From Ashinkailepas kermadecensis (taxonomy: Eukaryota; Arthropoda; Thecostraca; Neolepadidae), in assembly GCA_034440615.1 (NCBI GenBank), contig JAOTOM010004141.1, positions 92,501 through 156,500 of the forward strand: 64,000 nucleotides of DNA, read 5' to 3'. A program made the translations under genes and the position numbers. The stretch's first letter is position 1. Every line of letters begins with the position of its first letter. The notes beneath the pieces are model-generated. The model worked only from the letters and a program-made list of their open reading frames with translations. It was not told the origin of the DNA and made no database searches. This document shows positions 33,101-48,000 of this stretch, one piece after another.

Positions 33101-36100
33101 GGCTGCACAGTCCGCTCCTGTCGCGGCCAAGGCGTCGGGCCCGATCCCGTCCTGCTGGTGACGTCACCAACCGTGACCATACGTCACCAGCCACGACCAC
33201 TATAACGTCACCAACTACGGCAGTGATAAATTATTCGTTAAATAGGGTGGAATATACCACTTTCTGAACACTGAATTGACATCCTTCTACAAGAAGTATC
33301 GGCATCCTGCCCCTTGATGAATGCTTATGAAGTCTGCATGTCTCCTTTCGAACAGTATCTTGTTTATAAATAGCATGTGCATGCTCTCGATAAGGAATGG
33401 TGATACACGAACATTTTGCAATGTAACTTCAGGTAAAGGGATGACCTATAATGTGATATGTCATACAATACCAGTTTATAGCATAGTTATTATTCTCCCT
33501 ATTCCGAATATAGTTCCTCTTAAATTATGAATCTCGAAACAAATGATAAAGGTCCAGTCATAAGTGCCTACACCATTGAATCAAATTTTAGTCTGAAGGA
33601 CATCAAAAGCATTTTAAATTATACTAATTTCATGGCAAATTTACACATCCTGCTGTGCTCGTTTAGACATCTCGCACCTAACGAAAAACCATTATTTTAA
33701 CTCTGAACTACGGCCACTATATATCACCTCACCAACTAGGGGACGAGTGGTCTAGGGGTAAGATGCTCGTCTCACAATCGAAAGGTTGTGGGTTCGAGTC
33801 TCACCTGTCGCTACTCTTCGCCCGCGACCAATCGGCGTGAGAGATTGGCGACGCTACATGACTCAACGGTCGACGTGTCGTAAAACCAATAACCAACCAA
33901 CCAACCTCACCAACTACGGCCACTACAAAGTCGCCAGCGACGATCACCACTACGTCACCACCTGACCACCCCCGACCCCACTGCCGTCACATCGAGTCAA
34001 AACATAGGACCTGTTTTGTTTTGTCGTCCTAACTCATCACTGGCCGCGTCCGAAATGTCATTTTCAAAGCTATATATGCGTATTTCCAAGCATTGCCTTG
34101 TTCTGGTTCTGCGTGTTGGTTGTACGTGATCATGGGATATACGAATCCGTGAGCTCAACAGATACCTGCCGTCCCTTCGAGCGGATTGTTGCATATGAAA
34201 CATGTTTGTTTTGAGCATGGACTGTTAAGTGCCATATATGATTAAAACTTATATTTCTAGATAATTTTTTTTCAACGTTATGGTACCCACAAATACACGT
34301 AAGCAGGGTCGAGAATACTAGACATAACCGGGATAATAGCTATCGGTGTTGGATAATTATTTCGTACAGGCTACCACCCACCCGTCTGCCGACCGAGCCG
34401 ACGCCGATTGACGACCGGTCAAGGTCAATCGGTCGACCTTGCCACAGCGTGCAAAAAGAGCTTACGTATCCACTCGTCCCGTTTGCCGGTCAAAGCCAGA
34501 ATGGCTCCGATTTCCGGCGTTGCACGCGAAGTCACATGTGCCGTGCGTACTTCGCCGGGTTTCAGGTTTCTGCACAAAACTTCACCAAATTTTGGTCAGT
34601 GGTAAGAAAACTGAAATTTAAAACGTCGTTCGTTCACATGGAAACAGTTTTGGCCTCCCTCGGCATCTGGTTTCGAGCAAATGGACTGGAAATTAACGTT
34701 GCCAAGACACAGCTGATGCTTTTGGACAGCTCACAAAATCTGCATGCCTTACCGGATATCATGGTGAAATTTCACGAACACTTTCTACCCACCATTTCGG
34801 AATGCAAAAATATCGGGCTTATCTTCGATCGCCTGCTCAGCCGGGACTCGCACGTCTCAGAAGTGACTCGGCGTTGCTTTTGACTTCTGGGTGGTCTGTC
34901 GCATCTAAGGTGGCACCTTCCACCTGCTGTCATCTCCTAAGGGGGCACCTTCCACCCGCTGTCATCTCCGCACTGGTCAATACCCTGCTCTTCTCGCAGA
35001 TCCGCTACTGTATTTCTGTGTATGGTAACGAAACGAAAAAGAACCTGTCTCGCATTCAAACAAATTATGAACTACTCGGCAAAAGTAATTTTCGGCCGCA
35101 AAAAATTTGACCATGTTTCGGATATGCTGAGGAGGCTGGGCTGGCTCAGTGCGGAGAACTCAGCCAGACACCACACCCTGTGCCTCATGCACAAGGTGCG
35201 TCGACATGGTGAGCCAGAGTCACTGGCTCATGACCTCACCACCGTGGCGGAGGTTCGTGACCGAACCACCCGTCAGGACCATCACTTGTATATCCCCCGG
35301 TCCCGCACTGAGATGGGGAAGAGGCGTTTTAGCTCCAGAGCATCACTTATGTTCAACTCGTTGCCACCCGAGCTGATGCGGCTTCCTGTACCGATACTTG
35401 GTCGCCACCTACGGCTTCACCTGTCCAACGTGCCGCCTGCGCCGGACTGATTTGCTGCTCGCCCCGCTATATTTTTGTTTGTATTATTATGACGTATGAC
35501 CACCGGTTTAGCTGTTGTGTGATTTCGACCTTTTCCGCTCTGCTGTTTTATCTAATTGACGCGAGGTTATAATAGCCACCAGTCTATTGTGGATCACCTC
35601 AATACAAGGTCTGTCTGTCTGTCAGCGGACGCGCCCTGGTGGCGGTCGGGGAGCGTCCGACTGCCACCAGTGCCACGTGTGTGCGCTGATCGATGACGAC
35701 CATCAGCTGGGCTGACAACCTGACGTCACGGCCGTTGAGTCATGTGCGCCGCCATGTTTTCTTCGCTGGTCGCGCATCAGCGTTGGGTATGCGGTCACAT
35801 AGACATACGGAATTTCCGTGACGTGGAGTATTCTGATTGGTGCTGAAAATGCCTTGTCGTTGACACCCAACGAGTCATGTGGGCCATCTGGTTCATGAGC
35901 AGTGTTTTTTACGATCTAAATATAGTATTGCTAAAAATATACTCTTTAACTGTCTGCTGTGGTGATCTTGTGGGATTTTGATCCAAGCTACGAGATGTGT
36001 TTAGCGTAAATATCACCCAACAACTTGATCGGGAGTTTCCAGCGCAATGAATTTGTCGGATCTGATGTACACTGTACATGCATTATGATCGGTTGCGATA

Positions 36101-39100
36101 TTTCCAGCGGCATTCTCATCGTTTGACGTGAAGTGGTCGCATGCCACCGGGAATGAGCGCTGCGTCACGGACCCAACGGTCACGTGCCACCATTGACCAA
36201 TGCTCTGGGATTCCGAACTCCACGTGAAAATGGATACCTATCCGTAATTTGTTTCGACCTGCGGACAGAGTTGTGACTTCCTAAATTTATTTCCATGGAA
36301 CTCAACAACATGCACCTGTAGTAGCTATTATTTGTTTACCATACTCCACTACTGGCGTCTGTGCTATCAAAATCGTGGCGAGAGATGCGGTATTGAGCTG
36401 TCGTATCATTTTTGCCCGCATATTTTCTATCATATTGTTCAGCTGTTTCGACGTCATCGGGGGTTGCACGTCATCGCCTGCTACCGTCCACTCCACGGCA
36501 CATGGATTCCAGAACACTACAGAGTGCCGAGACTGCGCCATGGAGTGGGCACTCGGTCAGCGGGCGGTGGCACTTGGAAACGGCACCGGCGACATTGGAG
36601 CGTCGAGTTTAGCGTGCAGCCAGCGGTCGGACGCGATCGTCCTGCTGGCCGTTCCCCCCCCCGCGACCTAAGCGAACCAGATGCCGGCCGACCCCGCAGC
36701 CGTGTGGCCCCAGATGCCGGCAGTGTGCAGGGCAAGAACGTGGTCTTGTCCTGGACGTTTGCCGTTCTGAACATCATCCTCCCCGGAACATTATTCGCTC
36801 CTTGTTGCACCAAAGGATTGAGCGGAGTTGTTTCAGAATGACTGCAAGCTCGTTGTTGTTTGATAAGCATGCTGAAGCGGACCGGGAAGTTGGAACACAA
36901 GTTGCTGATGTCAGGAACAGAAAGCACAGAACACATTATCCTTTCCGAATTGAAGTGGCTTAATATTTACCCTCCAAATCCAAAATACCGAAGCACAAAT
37001 CTATTTGTGGCCGTGTAGCCGCTTGGACCCTGGCTGGTCAGGACATTAGAATCGGTGCTGGTCGGTTCGACCAATTTACGTACTGGAATCGTGAATCAAG
37101 ATTGTAGTTCAGTTGGTATCCGTGTATTTCATGACACCCGCACTCTCCACCACTCGGCGGGGCCTTGCTCCCAGTGGATACGTGTGGCCCCAGTAGATAC
37201 GAGGTCCTCTGCAGGTTGTAATTTCACTGCTGTCTGCGCCACTACGTGGCAGCATGTTCAAATTAACTTTCGTTTCTTGAAAATGACGCTGAACGATACA
37301 AGCTGTTCAACGTGTATCGTTCCGGAATCGCCACATAATCATGTGGCGACTGTTTGGATATTCTGACCAGGTGAGAAAGGAATATACAGAGAAAAAGTCC
37401 AAATTGCTCTTTCGAAGCGAATACTTCCCAGATGGCTTATTCTGAAGCTCCTTTTCACGCCTGCATTGCTTCTGCTCTGACGTGGATTCGTATTTGTGAA
37501 CGATCTCACCGTTGTTAGTAAGAGTGTAAGTGAGTTTTCACGCATTTGGTGACAACAGAACTCGATGAGGCTGGTCGTGTGCCTACACGTTAAATCTAGC
37601 TCAGAATGAATTTCAATGCCGACCACACATACCAGCGGGATTTCTGCTGATGAAGACTGATCTCGACGTTCTTGTTCCTCTCTGCCTCTTCCGTTTCAGC
37701 CAGGGACGAGTAGGGGAGGAGGCGGAGTTGGATGGACGTCGCCCCGTTGGTTCGGAGGACCAGCACTTTAGGATAGGTTCGACGCGCTGGATAACCATCG
37801 TTCGCTCCTCCCTCGTTCTCCAGTTCTCGACGGGAAATTCAGTGCTGCCTTCCACTTTAACAGCTGATGTATCGTTGGTTTCCCTTGCGCTTGACGGTGC
37901 GGTCGCGGTAGCTCAGTCGGTAGGACGTCGTACTCTGGATCGTAGGATGGTGGGTTCTGATCCCACAACCGGCCGGTTACCGAGTCCATCCGCAACGAAT
38001 CAACGTGGGAGTGGTCGTTATGCGAGTTTTAGGCCGCGTCGAGGAAAGTTTGGTGACACTATGTGGCTCAGCAGTCGAATGTGCCGTAACGCAAAGTTCT
38101 TCTTGTTATGTTTAACGGCATTGGCCTTTATTGGACTGATAACATGGACTTCTCTCTGTTTGATGACAATAGATAGAGCCGTAGTTCTGACAGCCAGTTG
38201 GGTCTGACATTGAGTGGAGCGGCAGCTCTGACAGCCAGTTGGGTCTGACATTGGGTGGGGCGGCAGCTCTGACAGCCAGTTGGGTCTGACATTGAGTGGA
38301 GCAACAGCTCTGACAGCCAGTTGGGTCTGACATTGAGTGGAGCAGCAGCTCTGACAGCTGGTTGGGTCTGACATTGAGTGGAGCAGCAGCTCTGACAGCT
38401 GGTTGGGTCTGACATTGAGTGGAGCAGCAGCTCTGACAGCTGGTTGGGTCTGACATTGGGTGGAGCGGCAGCTCTGATAGCTGGTAACATGGGCAATAGA
38501 GGCTTGGCTGGCCGAGCCGCCACCGGCCAGGCTTCTCCCTTTCCACCGGTCAGGCTTATCTCTTTCCACCGGTCAGGCTACTCCATTTCCACCGGCGAGG
38601 CTTCTCCCTCCACCGGTCAGGCTTCTCCATTTCCACCGGCCAGGCTCCTCTCTCCACCGGCCAGGCTTCTCTCCTTCCACCGGCTAGGCGAAGGTGAGCG
38701 CGTGCGCGGCCGTCCATCTGCTGGTATGCGGCGCGTGCGCGGCCGTCCATCTGCTGGTATGCGGCGGGTGCGCGGCCGTCCGTCTGCTGGTATGCGGCGG
38801 GTGCGCGGCCGTCCATCTGCTGGTATGCGGCGGGTGCGCGGCCGTCCATCTGCTGGTATGCGGCGGTGCGCGGCCGTCCATCTGCTGGTATGCGGCGGGT
38901 GCGCGGCCGTCCATCTGCTGGTATGCGGCGGGTGCGCGGCCGTCCATCTGCTGGTATGCGGCGGGTGCGCGGCCGTCCATCTGCTGGTATGCGGCGGGTG
39001 CGCGGCCGTCCATCTGCTGGTATGCGGCGGGTGCGCGGCCGTCCATCTGCTGGTATGCGGCGGGTGCGCGGCCGTCCATCTGCTGGTATGCGGCGGGTGC

Positions 39101-41384
39101 GCGGCCGTCCATCTGCTGGTATGCGGCGGGTGCGCGGCCGTCCATCTGCTGGTATGCGGCGCGTCCGAATGGCCGGCTAGCTCATCAAATGCTCCGAGTC
39201 ACGTCAAGGGAGGGGAGGGGAGGGGCATCAGACGCCGCCAGAACATCGCCAGCCATCTGACAGACAGACATACGGAAGGGAGGCGCCACCCCGTGATCGG
39301 AACGTCCGCGGCTGCGGCAGCGGCTGGCCAATCACGCGACGGCTGCGCCAGAGGTCACGGCAGAGGTCACGGCCGGTCGGCGTCTGTGTCACCGGGAGCC
39401 GACGCTCGGGTTCTCTGCCAGTGCCAGTTTGGCATCACTAATGATCTCCACGCGTGACTGGGCCAATCTCTTCGGCCGATCTGACGGACAGGTGCTGTGG
39501 AAAAGCGTTCGGTTTCTGTTCGCGGTGCAAGTCGGGACAACAGCAGTATCCGGCGCGCGGCCTTGTTTCGGCTCGGGTGGTGCTGCAGCTCCAGCGACGG
39601 GCATTTTCCACCCGTTGGCCTCGTCGTCTGTCACCAGTATCGATCGCAGCCACAACCCCTCCACGCGAGGGCCCATGGCCTGGCCCGGCCTGGCCCGGCC
39701 TGCAGACCAGCGGTGGCTCAGGTGGCCATCCTCGCCAGCTCCGACCCGATCGCATTGACTGGTTGACTGGTTGACTGAACAGATGGGGAATGCCAGTCGG
39801 CCGGGCTGAATGATGTCGACCCGAATGTGACGGATTTGTCCGGTGATTTCCAATTGTGCCTGGCTATGCCCGTGTACACCCGACGATGCCAGACCATATC
39901 AGACACTACCAGACTATACCCGACAATACCCGACCATACCCGACCATACCCAACCATACCCAACCATACCCAACCATACCTAACCATACCCGACCATACC
40001 CGACCGTACCCGACCATACCCGACCGTACCCGACCATACCCGACCATACCCGACCATGCCCGACCATACCCGACCATGCCCGATTGTGCCCGGTTGTATC
40101 GGATTGCACCGGATTGTACCTGGTAGCACCGAGTACTACCGAATTCTACCCGATTTTACCCGGTGATTTCCTATTCCTATATTGTACACGCCCTTGCACT
40201 TTATCCGGATTTTGTGTCACGAAGATCATAGCCGATTGACGTTGTAACCAGCTTTACTCGACGTAATGCGTGTTGTCCTGCGCGGTCCACGTGAACGTAC
40301 GTGTGGTCCGATACTACACGTGTGGTCCGTTCCTACACCTGTGGTCCGTTGCTACATATGTGGTCCGTTGCTGCACGTGTGGTCCGATACTGCATGTGTG
40401 GTCCGATACTACGCGTGTACTCTGATGCTACACGTGTTGTTCCTATACTATGTGTGGTCCCATGCTACGTGTGTGGTCCGATGCTACATGTATGGTCCGA
40501 TACTACACGTGTGGTCCGATGCTACACGTGTGGTCCAACATTTCGTCACGCGTCAACAATTGATACTTCATGAAATCGCAATGTCTCCAAACACGCATTC
40601 CCGAAGTGTTTCTACCCAGAACTAAAACTAGTCACATTTTGTCCAATATATAGACTGTCTGTATTGGCCCGAAATGCACAGAAGCGCACACTAATCTGAT
40701 TCAGCTGCAACGTGCAGCTGAATCAAAATCACCATTTGCAAACTCGCCATTTGCAAACTCGCATGCTGTTGAGCAACGAGCAGTGAAGAGCGTGCTTGCC
40801 TAAGATGCCAATCGGTGACCTCGTTTGACCTTCGCCTTCCGAACGCTGCCTTGCTGTCGCGATTTGGCAGCTCGCAAACCTGAATGTAACTTGCAGCGGA
40901 TGTCCATGTCAGGTGGGATGCTGCAGAGCCGCCACACTTCTGCCAACACTGCCTCCCTCTGTCTCCAGCTGCGTCACGAGAAGGAACACCTGGAACAGAC
41001 CCTGGAGCAGGAGCAGGAGTGTCTCGTCAACAAGTTGATGAACAAGATCCAGAAGCTGGAGTCGCAGACGCTCAATAAGCAGACCACCCTGGAGCAGCTC
41101 AGGCGTGAAAAGGTATACATGGAAATTAACTTGCCTCAGCAGGTTGTGATGGTTATGGACACAACGTGATCTCGTTGTCGGCGTGCCCCGAAGCATCAAT
41201 TCATCAGTATCGGCAGGTTGTTATCATGTGTTGATCCTAAAGAAGGGGTCATGTAGTCGTGACCTGCCTCCCCTACCCTTACCGCCTATTGGATCGAACT
41301 TAGTAGGTTGGGCATAAATTTTAAGTTTGGGCGAAATGTGTATATATATGTATATATATATATATATATGTATACCTACATATA

Positions 41385-41433
<49 letters not shown>

Positions 41434-41446
41434 GTGTATATATATA

Positions 41447-41518
<72 letters not shown>

Positions 41519-41929
41519 CAAACTTATTTGCACATTCCTCGCTCTGGTGAATTGACCGGGTCCAGGCAGATGGGACAGAACAACTATTAGAAGAACTCCT
41601 GATCGACGATTTGTGAGCCCAGGTGTGGGTGGTCGCTGGCCGCTGTCCATGCGCGCGTTGGTCCGCTGTGATGCAGGTGCTGGCGGCCGTGTTCGCGAAC
41701 TGCGTCACGGCCCCCGCCGGGACCGCAATGTGGCTCGATGGGCGACGGACATATTGACCGGGTGAGGGGGGGGGGGAGGGGGTCCTGGTGCATCCGACCA
41801 GCCAACAACCCTGTGACCCTCCCGGTCTCACAGCAGGGGTGTGTCTAACTCCATGTGCAGCTGGTTGTCAGGTGATTTTATATATATATGTATATATATA
41901 TGTGTATGTATATGTATACGTTATGTATA

Positions 41930-42016
<87 letters not shown>

Positions 42017-45000
42017 AAAATGGGCAACTCATATGCGTTTTTGAAGCACCTTAAAACTACCTTTCTTTCGATCAAGCACACATTTTAGCTTCCTGTTCCT
42101 TGTTAATTGCATTCGGTCTGTGTGGTTTGTCTAAGTTGTTCGATTTATCAATTGGTCCGATTCGATGTGTGGTAGCATCGGTCTGCCCTGCTCATTTCCT
42201 CCTACCTTTGTGGTGTTGGAGCCGCTCACATGTGTGTGTGCCACTGGTGTCTACTGCCATGGTATGCGTAACACATGTCACGACCACACATCCACATACC
42301 AACGATGCGATGATAAAGTTTTACCCTCCCATCACTTCCTGTGTCGTTTTGCCTTTACTTTTTGCATCGTATATCGGCTTGATGTATATTTTAAGTACTT
42401 GCACCAAATAAGCAGGGGTGTCGGCGCCTCAGAGGTTAGGCTGAGCGTCCGGGAGACCAGAGGTGCGGGGTTCGATTCCCCGCGGTGTCTGCCCTCGGGC
42501 TGTCGGGGTGAAATACAAGCGACGCCGCACCTCATCAGCTGCTTTGTGCCTCGTAAGACTACGAACGACACTAAATAAGCACACGAGGCACCCCAAAGGT
42601 CGACTTACAACGTCGTTGTGACGTCATGGTCCTGATCGTAACTGATTATGAAGTTAACAATGAATATTGGAGTGATTATCAGATAAAGTTTATCTAGCTG
42701 GGACTCTGAACATTGCCAGGAGCAGGAGCTGACGCGTGACAAGCACACCAGCACCAGGGGACATGCCGTTGTCTGTCTCCGTGTGGAGTTTGGTAGCTCA
42801 TCAGACCAGGATCCGGCGGTATCAGGAGCAGGATATCGCGGTGCCAAGATTCGGCGGTATCTAGATCTGGTGGTATCTGGATCAGGATCAGAATGCGGCG
42901 GTGTCAAGATCCTTCCGTACTGCGTCTGTTCCGGGGTTCAAGCTTGACCGTCGTCTCCAGGTGGAGCTGGAGAACACGCTGGAGCAGGAGCAAGAGGCGC
43001 TCGTCAACAAACTGTGGAAGAAGATGGAGAAGCTGGAGGCGGAGAAAAGGTAGCCACACTTGCTTCTGAAATCCCCAGGGCGTTCTCCAGGTGGTATCTC
43101 GGGTGTCCCTGTGCTCTCTGTCTGTTTCTCTGTAACGTGATCGTTTTGAACGCTGTGAGCGTAGCACTCAACGAACTTCGTGTGAACCACGAGCAATGCT
43201 TATTGAGCATGTTACGGCGATTCTTCGGCAGTTGAGAGTGCCGCCAAGTGTTAGGCGAGTTAGTCGGCTGCTTGCCAGAAGACAATTGCATTGTTAGAGA
43301 ATTGGAGACTTTCCCAGTTCGGGCGAGAGGTGAAACCTCCACCAAAGTCGAGCGGATAATTTAATCGGACCTCCACGATATGTATATATATATATAGATA
43401 TTTAGATAGAGATATATATATATATATATATACAGGCGCGCACCCGGATTCCGGGGGCCCGGACCGAAAGGGCTGACCGGCTAGGGACTTTGCGGCCCGG
43501 GGCGCACGGAGGTGCCGGGTTTGGGACACGTTATATGTATATAGCCAACCCTTGTATTTACATATATATATTTCAAATACATCATGCATGCATTATATAA
43601 AGGCCTGCGGAGGGGTGGGGCATGACCCGCGGCCTTTTGGGCCTATATATATATATATATGCATGCACAACATATTCTACGAGAGACGAAAGGAGAAAGA
43701 CGGACCCCGTAGTGGTTCAGCCATCGTTACTCGACTGACTAGAGAAATCGCGCTCCCTCGTGTTCACGCAGCCGAAGCCCGTGTTCACACAACCCCAAGA
43801 GAGGTGTGGAAGCACGAATGTGCTTCCAGGGTCTCTCGTAATCTCCGTCATCCATCCCTCTCATCCCATTTCCGTATCCAGCTCGTGCCAGCGTCCCTTT
43901 GTATGTCCTTCATCCAACTCTAACAGCAATCCCTCCACTCTCACGAGTACGTAGGCCAGCTTCCCCTGGTCTATCCGTTCGCTGAGTTTTATCGGTGTAG
44001 TCGCGCCCCCTTGGCCTGTCCTCCCCCCCCCCTACCGTGTTGACGGAGTCCTGAGGGTTGAGGTCCCCCGCCGCACGGTGCCAGTTGTGGTGGGAGGGGA
44101 CGAACACCCCTCTTTGGTCTTGATATCCGGGAGGGGCGTGAGGGCTCGTAGGGCCCCATTCGGGCCAAGCGACAGTCGCCTCGGGCTGTGGGCCTGGGTT
44201 GTGGCCTGGTGCCTGCCGGCCCGGCCGGCTTGGGTCAAGGGGTGGTCGGCGCTGTAGCTCGGCTGGGGTGGTGGTCTCTCTCTTCCGGCCGTGCGGAAGT
44301 GCCGCCTGCCCCGTATAGTTCCGTGGATGTTTGGCGTCCTGCTGTCACGGCAGCAGACGTCCCCTCCCCCACGACGGGCCCTGGCCCGTTTGTGGTGGAA
44401 CACGGGGCCGATACCAAGCACTCTATAGATTCTTCCAAAGCCAAACCAAAACTGGGCGTTTGAGCAAGGAGCCAAACCCCGGCAACCCCAGCGGTAGCCA
44501 CGGCACCGATCCTAACACCCGCAGATGAGTACCGTCCTGCGTTTCCCCCGACCCGTACCGTCCCAACAGGGCGTGGTCCGAACCACCAGGATCCGTCGAA
44601 AGTCGGCAGTGCATCACAGTGCAAAACACCGGAGCCGAGGCCAACGATATTGGCTCGGTTCTGTTGCCGTCAATATGTCGTTCACTGTTCCCGGAAGATA
44701 TTGCGATCTGGACGTCCAGCACTTCAACACCAATACTGCAAAGACACTTGCAGCCCACTGTCGCCAGGCGTGAACGCTGGACGAATGTGAATGTCTTCCG
44801 CTTCTCGATGATGATAGCTGTCGCTATGTATTTCTGCCGGTGTTGAAATTGTCCACATATGATCATTATATTGTATGATTCGTAAATTCCAACGGAGACG
44901 GCTGTCAAATTTCTAGGCGTCTGTCTTGGCAATCGATTAACATATAGGCAGCACTTCACAATGTTTAGAGATAGATGTTTTACGTCTATGAATGTCCTGA

Positions 45001-48000
45001 CGGTGGTTGCACGAACATCATATGATGCCGACAGACCAACCCTGCTGCAACTATATCGCTCCCTTATTCGGTCCAGACTAGATTATGCATGTTTTGTCTA
45101 CGACGGCGCGGCTTCAACCACCAAACGAACACTCCACGCAGTACATCACACAGCACTCCGTATTATCACTGGCACCTTTTGCACCTCACCGATTGCCAGT
45201 CTATTGGTAGAGTCCAACGAACAATGTCTTTCTATGCATCGGGAACTGCTCGGCAAGTGCTGTGCCTGTAAGCTGAGTCAGTTCCCCAATCACCCCACGT
45301 ACCGTTCAGTGCTTTCGCGAAGCATTCTGGCTATGTTCAGAAAAAGACTGGCTGTTTGGTCTGTTCCCTTCTGTGCCAGGAGTGATGCGCTGTTCGAGGA
45401 CATTGATATAGGATTGCGCGGAGTGATGCGCGTCGGATCGATGAAAATCCCACCCTAGACACTGATATCACCAGATATTGACCAGACATTGGGCGCTGTA
45501 TGACCAACGCAGTCGATGCGCCCTTAAGCCCAAATAACCAACCAACCAGATATTGACGTTTCACTGTGATGTCTCAAAAAGCGCGAAGTCGTTTCCGAGA
45601 AACTTAGACTAAAGGCACTGGAGTCTATGTCATGTTTCCGTCATTCTCCAAACACCTACACAGATGGATCTAAGACAGAGTCTGGTGTTGGGTGTGCGTT
45701 TATGATGGGCACAGTAATTATCAGAACGTTCTTTCTACCGGTACACCGATCGGTGTATACCTCTGAGTTGGTTGCCATAGGCAAAGCACTGAGTTTTATT
45801 GAGACAGGTGATGACATGCTGTATATAATTTACACCGATTTCTACAGTAGTCTTACGACTCTACGTTCGTTTTCCTATCGAATCGCACAAGACATTTTAC
45901 ACAAAATAGTTTTCCAAGATACACTGTAACTCGTTGCCGGAACTTACGTTCACTTGTTTATGTGTTTCAGTGGCTAAGTTATGGACGCTAAATGACAAAT
46001 GCAGTCAATGCGCCCCTATGCTACAATAACTAACTAAGGCGAAAGACCAAAGACAAGCGATAGAGAGACCAGGCATTGGAGACAGACTGGCAACCATTGG
46101 TGTCAGTTTGAGAAATTGGGTGAGCGGCAAAATGGCTTTTTGACGGCCAAACCTACTCCGAAAACCATTTGTATCTAGTGTTCGCCCATAGGCTAAATGG
46201 TTAAGCTTCAATCTTCAGCCATGGCCCCCTTCAGCGTTGGTGAGATCAATGATTGAGGGGGCCAGTTGCCCCCCCCCCCTCCCTTAGCGTATACAACGTG
46301 ACACCCCTGCTGACAACGTTATTTTATGGCAAAGGTATGTGCTCAGGTTCTGTAAGAGGCTGTCCTAAGATGGCTGCTGAACTTCAATTCAACATGTTAA
46401 GATCGTTTCTGAGTTCAAACTGAACCCTTCTCCAAGGATGTGCGGAGGACTAGGTCATTCTAGGTCACATGCCTGTGCTAATCGAGGAAATGTTTTCCAC
46501 CTGGGTGAGTAGGACATGATATTGGGCAGGCTATGTCCACTGTGTCGGCCAGGCTACTGTCCGGTGAGGCTGCTCACTGTGTCGGCCAGGCTATTGTCCG
46601 GTAAGACTGTACACTGTGTCGGCCAGACTATTGTCCGGTAAGCTGGAGCGGGTGGAACGAGGCGTCGAGTCTGAGCCTGCCTCGCCCGGCGCGGCGCCGA
46701 CCGACCCTTCTACCGCGCCTCGCGCCGCGTCGACTAGTGACGAGCGCGAGCGGGACTCGTCCACGGCCGGCGACCTCAGCCTCTACATCCAGCAGCTGCG
46801 CCGCGAGGTCAATGCACTCAGAAGCCAGCTGCAGCACTCGCGAAGGGAACGTGAGTCGAACTGGGGACGGCAGATGGAAGTGTAAATCGAACTGGGGACG
46901 GCAGATGGAAGTGTGAGTCGGACTGGGGACGACAGATGGAAGTGTTAATCGGACTAGGGACGGCAGATGGAAGTGTGAGTCGGACTGGGGACGGCAGATG
47001 GAAGTGTGAGTCGGACTGGGGACGACAGATGGAAGTGTGAGTCGGACTGGGGACGGCAGATGGAAGTGTGAGTCGGACTGGGGACGACAGATGGAAGTGT
47101 GAGTCGGACTGGGGGCGACAGATTGGAGTGTGAGCCGGACTTGGGAAAACATGAAAGCGTGAGTCAGTTTGGGGATGGCAGATGGAAGCATTTGCGATGT
47201 TGAATGTCGGGGACGGATATGTCACTGCATAATTGAAGGTACAAAATGTACAAAATGGCCATCTCAGTTACAGATGCGTATCTGGTAGATGAAAGACTGT
47301 CCAGTGTAGCATTGATTTACCATTTTATTGCAGAAATGAAACCCGTTGAGTTTCTTTAATAGGTGCACTGCTCGCTGTGGCACAGCTCCTAAGTATAACA
47401 TGCCCCCCACCCCACCACACCTAACCGGTTTTCAGTCTTCCTCGTTGACTTCTCAGGGTGTGGGCAGCGAATTGACGTTGAAGAATGTAATTTGATGAGA
47501 TGTCGAGAACGTTTTGAAACATTTTCGGGCACAATAAAAAGGCAAGCAAATTGGGTGCCCCTCCTCTGCATACACGCACGCATACTCGCTGATCTATTAT
47601 TGCTCCCGGGCCTTCATCGGGTAGCATTGCTCCACGGAACGTCACCGGGTGCGTTGTCCCCCGTGACGTTGCCGGGTGACAGTGGTGCACTCGTCGTGAC
47701 CGGATGCGCACCGCCGGCGGCAGATTCAGTGAAGATGGCCCAGTACGTGCAGGAGGAGCGCCAGATCCGCGAGGAGAACCAGCGCCTTCAGAGGCGGCTG
47801 CAGGTGGAGATGGACCGGCGCGAGACGCTGTGTCGCCACCTGTCGGAGTCCGAGTCCAGGTGAGAGTCGAACGCCGAGTCATAGTCGGGGCAAGCGGAAA
47901 CGCTGAGTCGGAGTCGTGGTCGGAGGAACACGCTGAGCCGTAGTCAAGGTGAGAGTCTCAGAATGGACGACTATTTGAGTTTCTCTCACAAGTACGATTT

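Noticed and set aside
33739..33812. Functional tRNA gene
   Set aside because: A and B boxes are present but the acceptor stem does not pair. The unit is flanked by target duplications and ends in a SINE tail.
38444..39457. Long Cys/Arg-rich open frames on both strands
   Set aside because: They consist almost entirely of a 33-bp minisatellite and have no recognisable domain.
41341..42012. Tyr-Ile repeat proteins
   Set aside because: Translation of TA microsatellites.
42415..42490. Functional tRNA gene
   Set aside because: Only the T-arm-like part folds well; it is the head of a SINE with a 9-bp target duplication.
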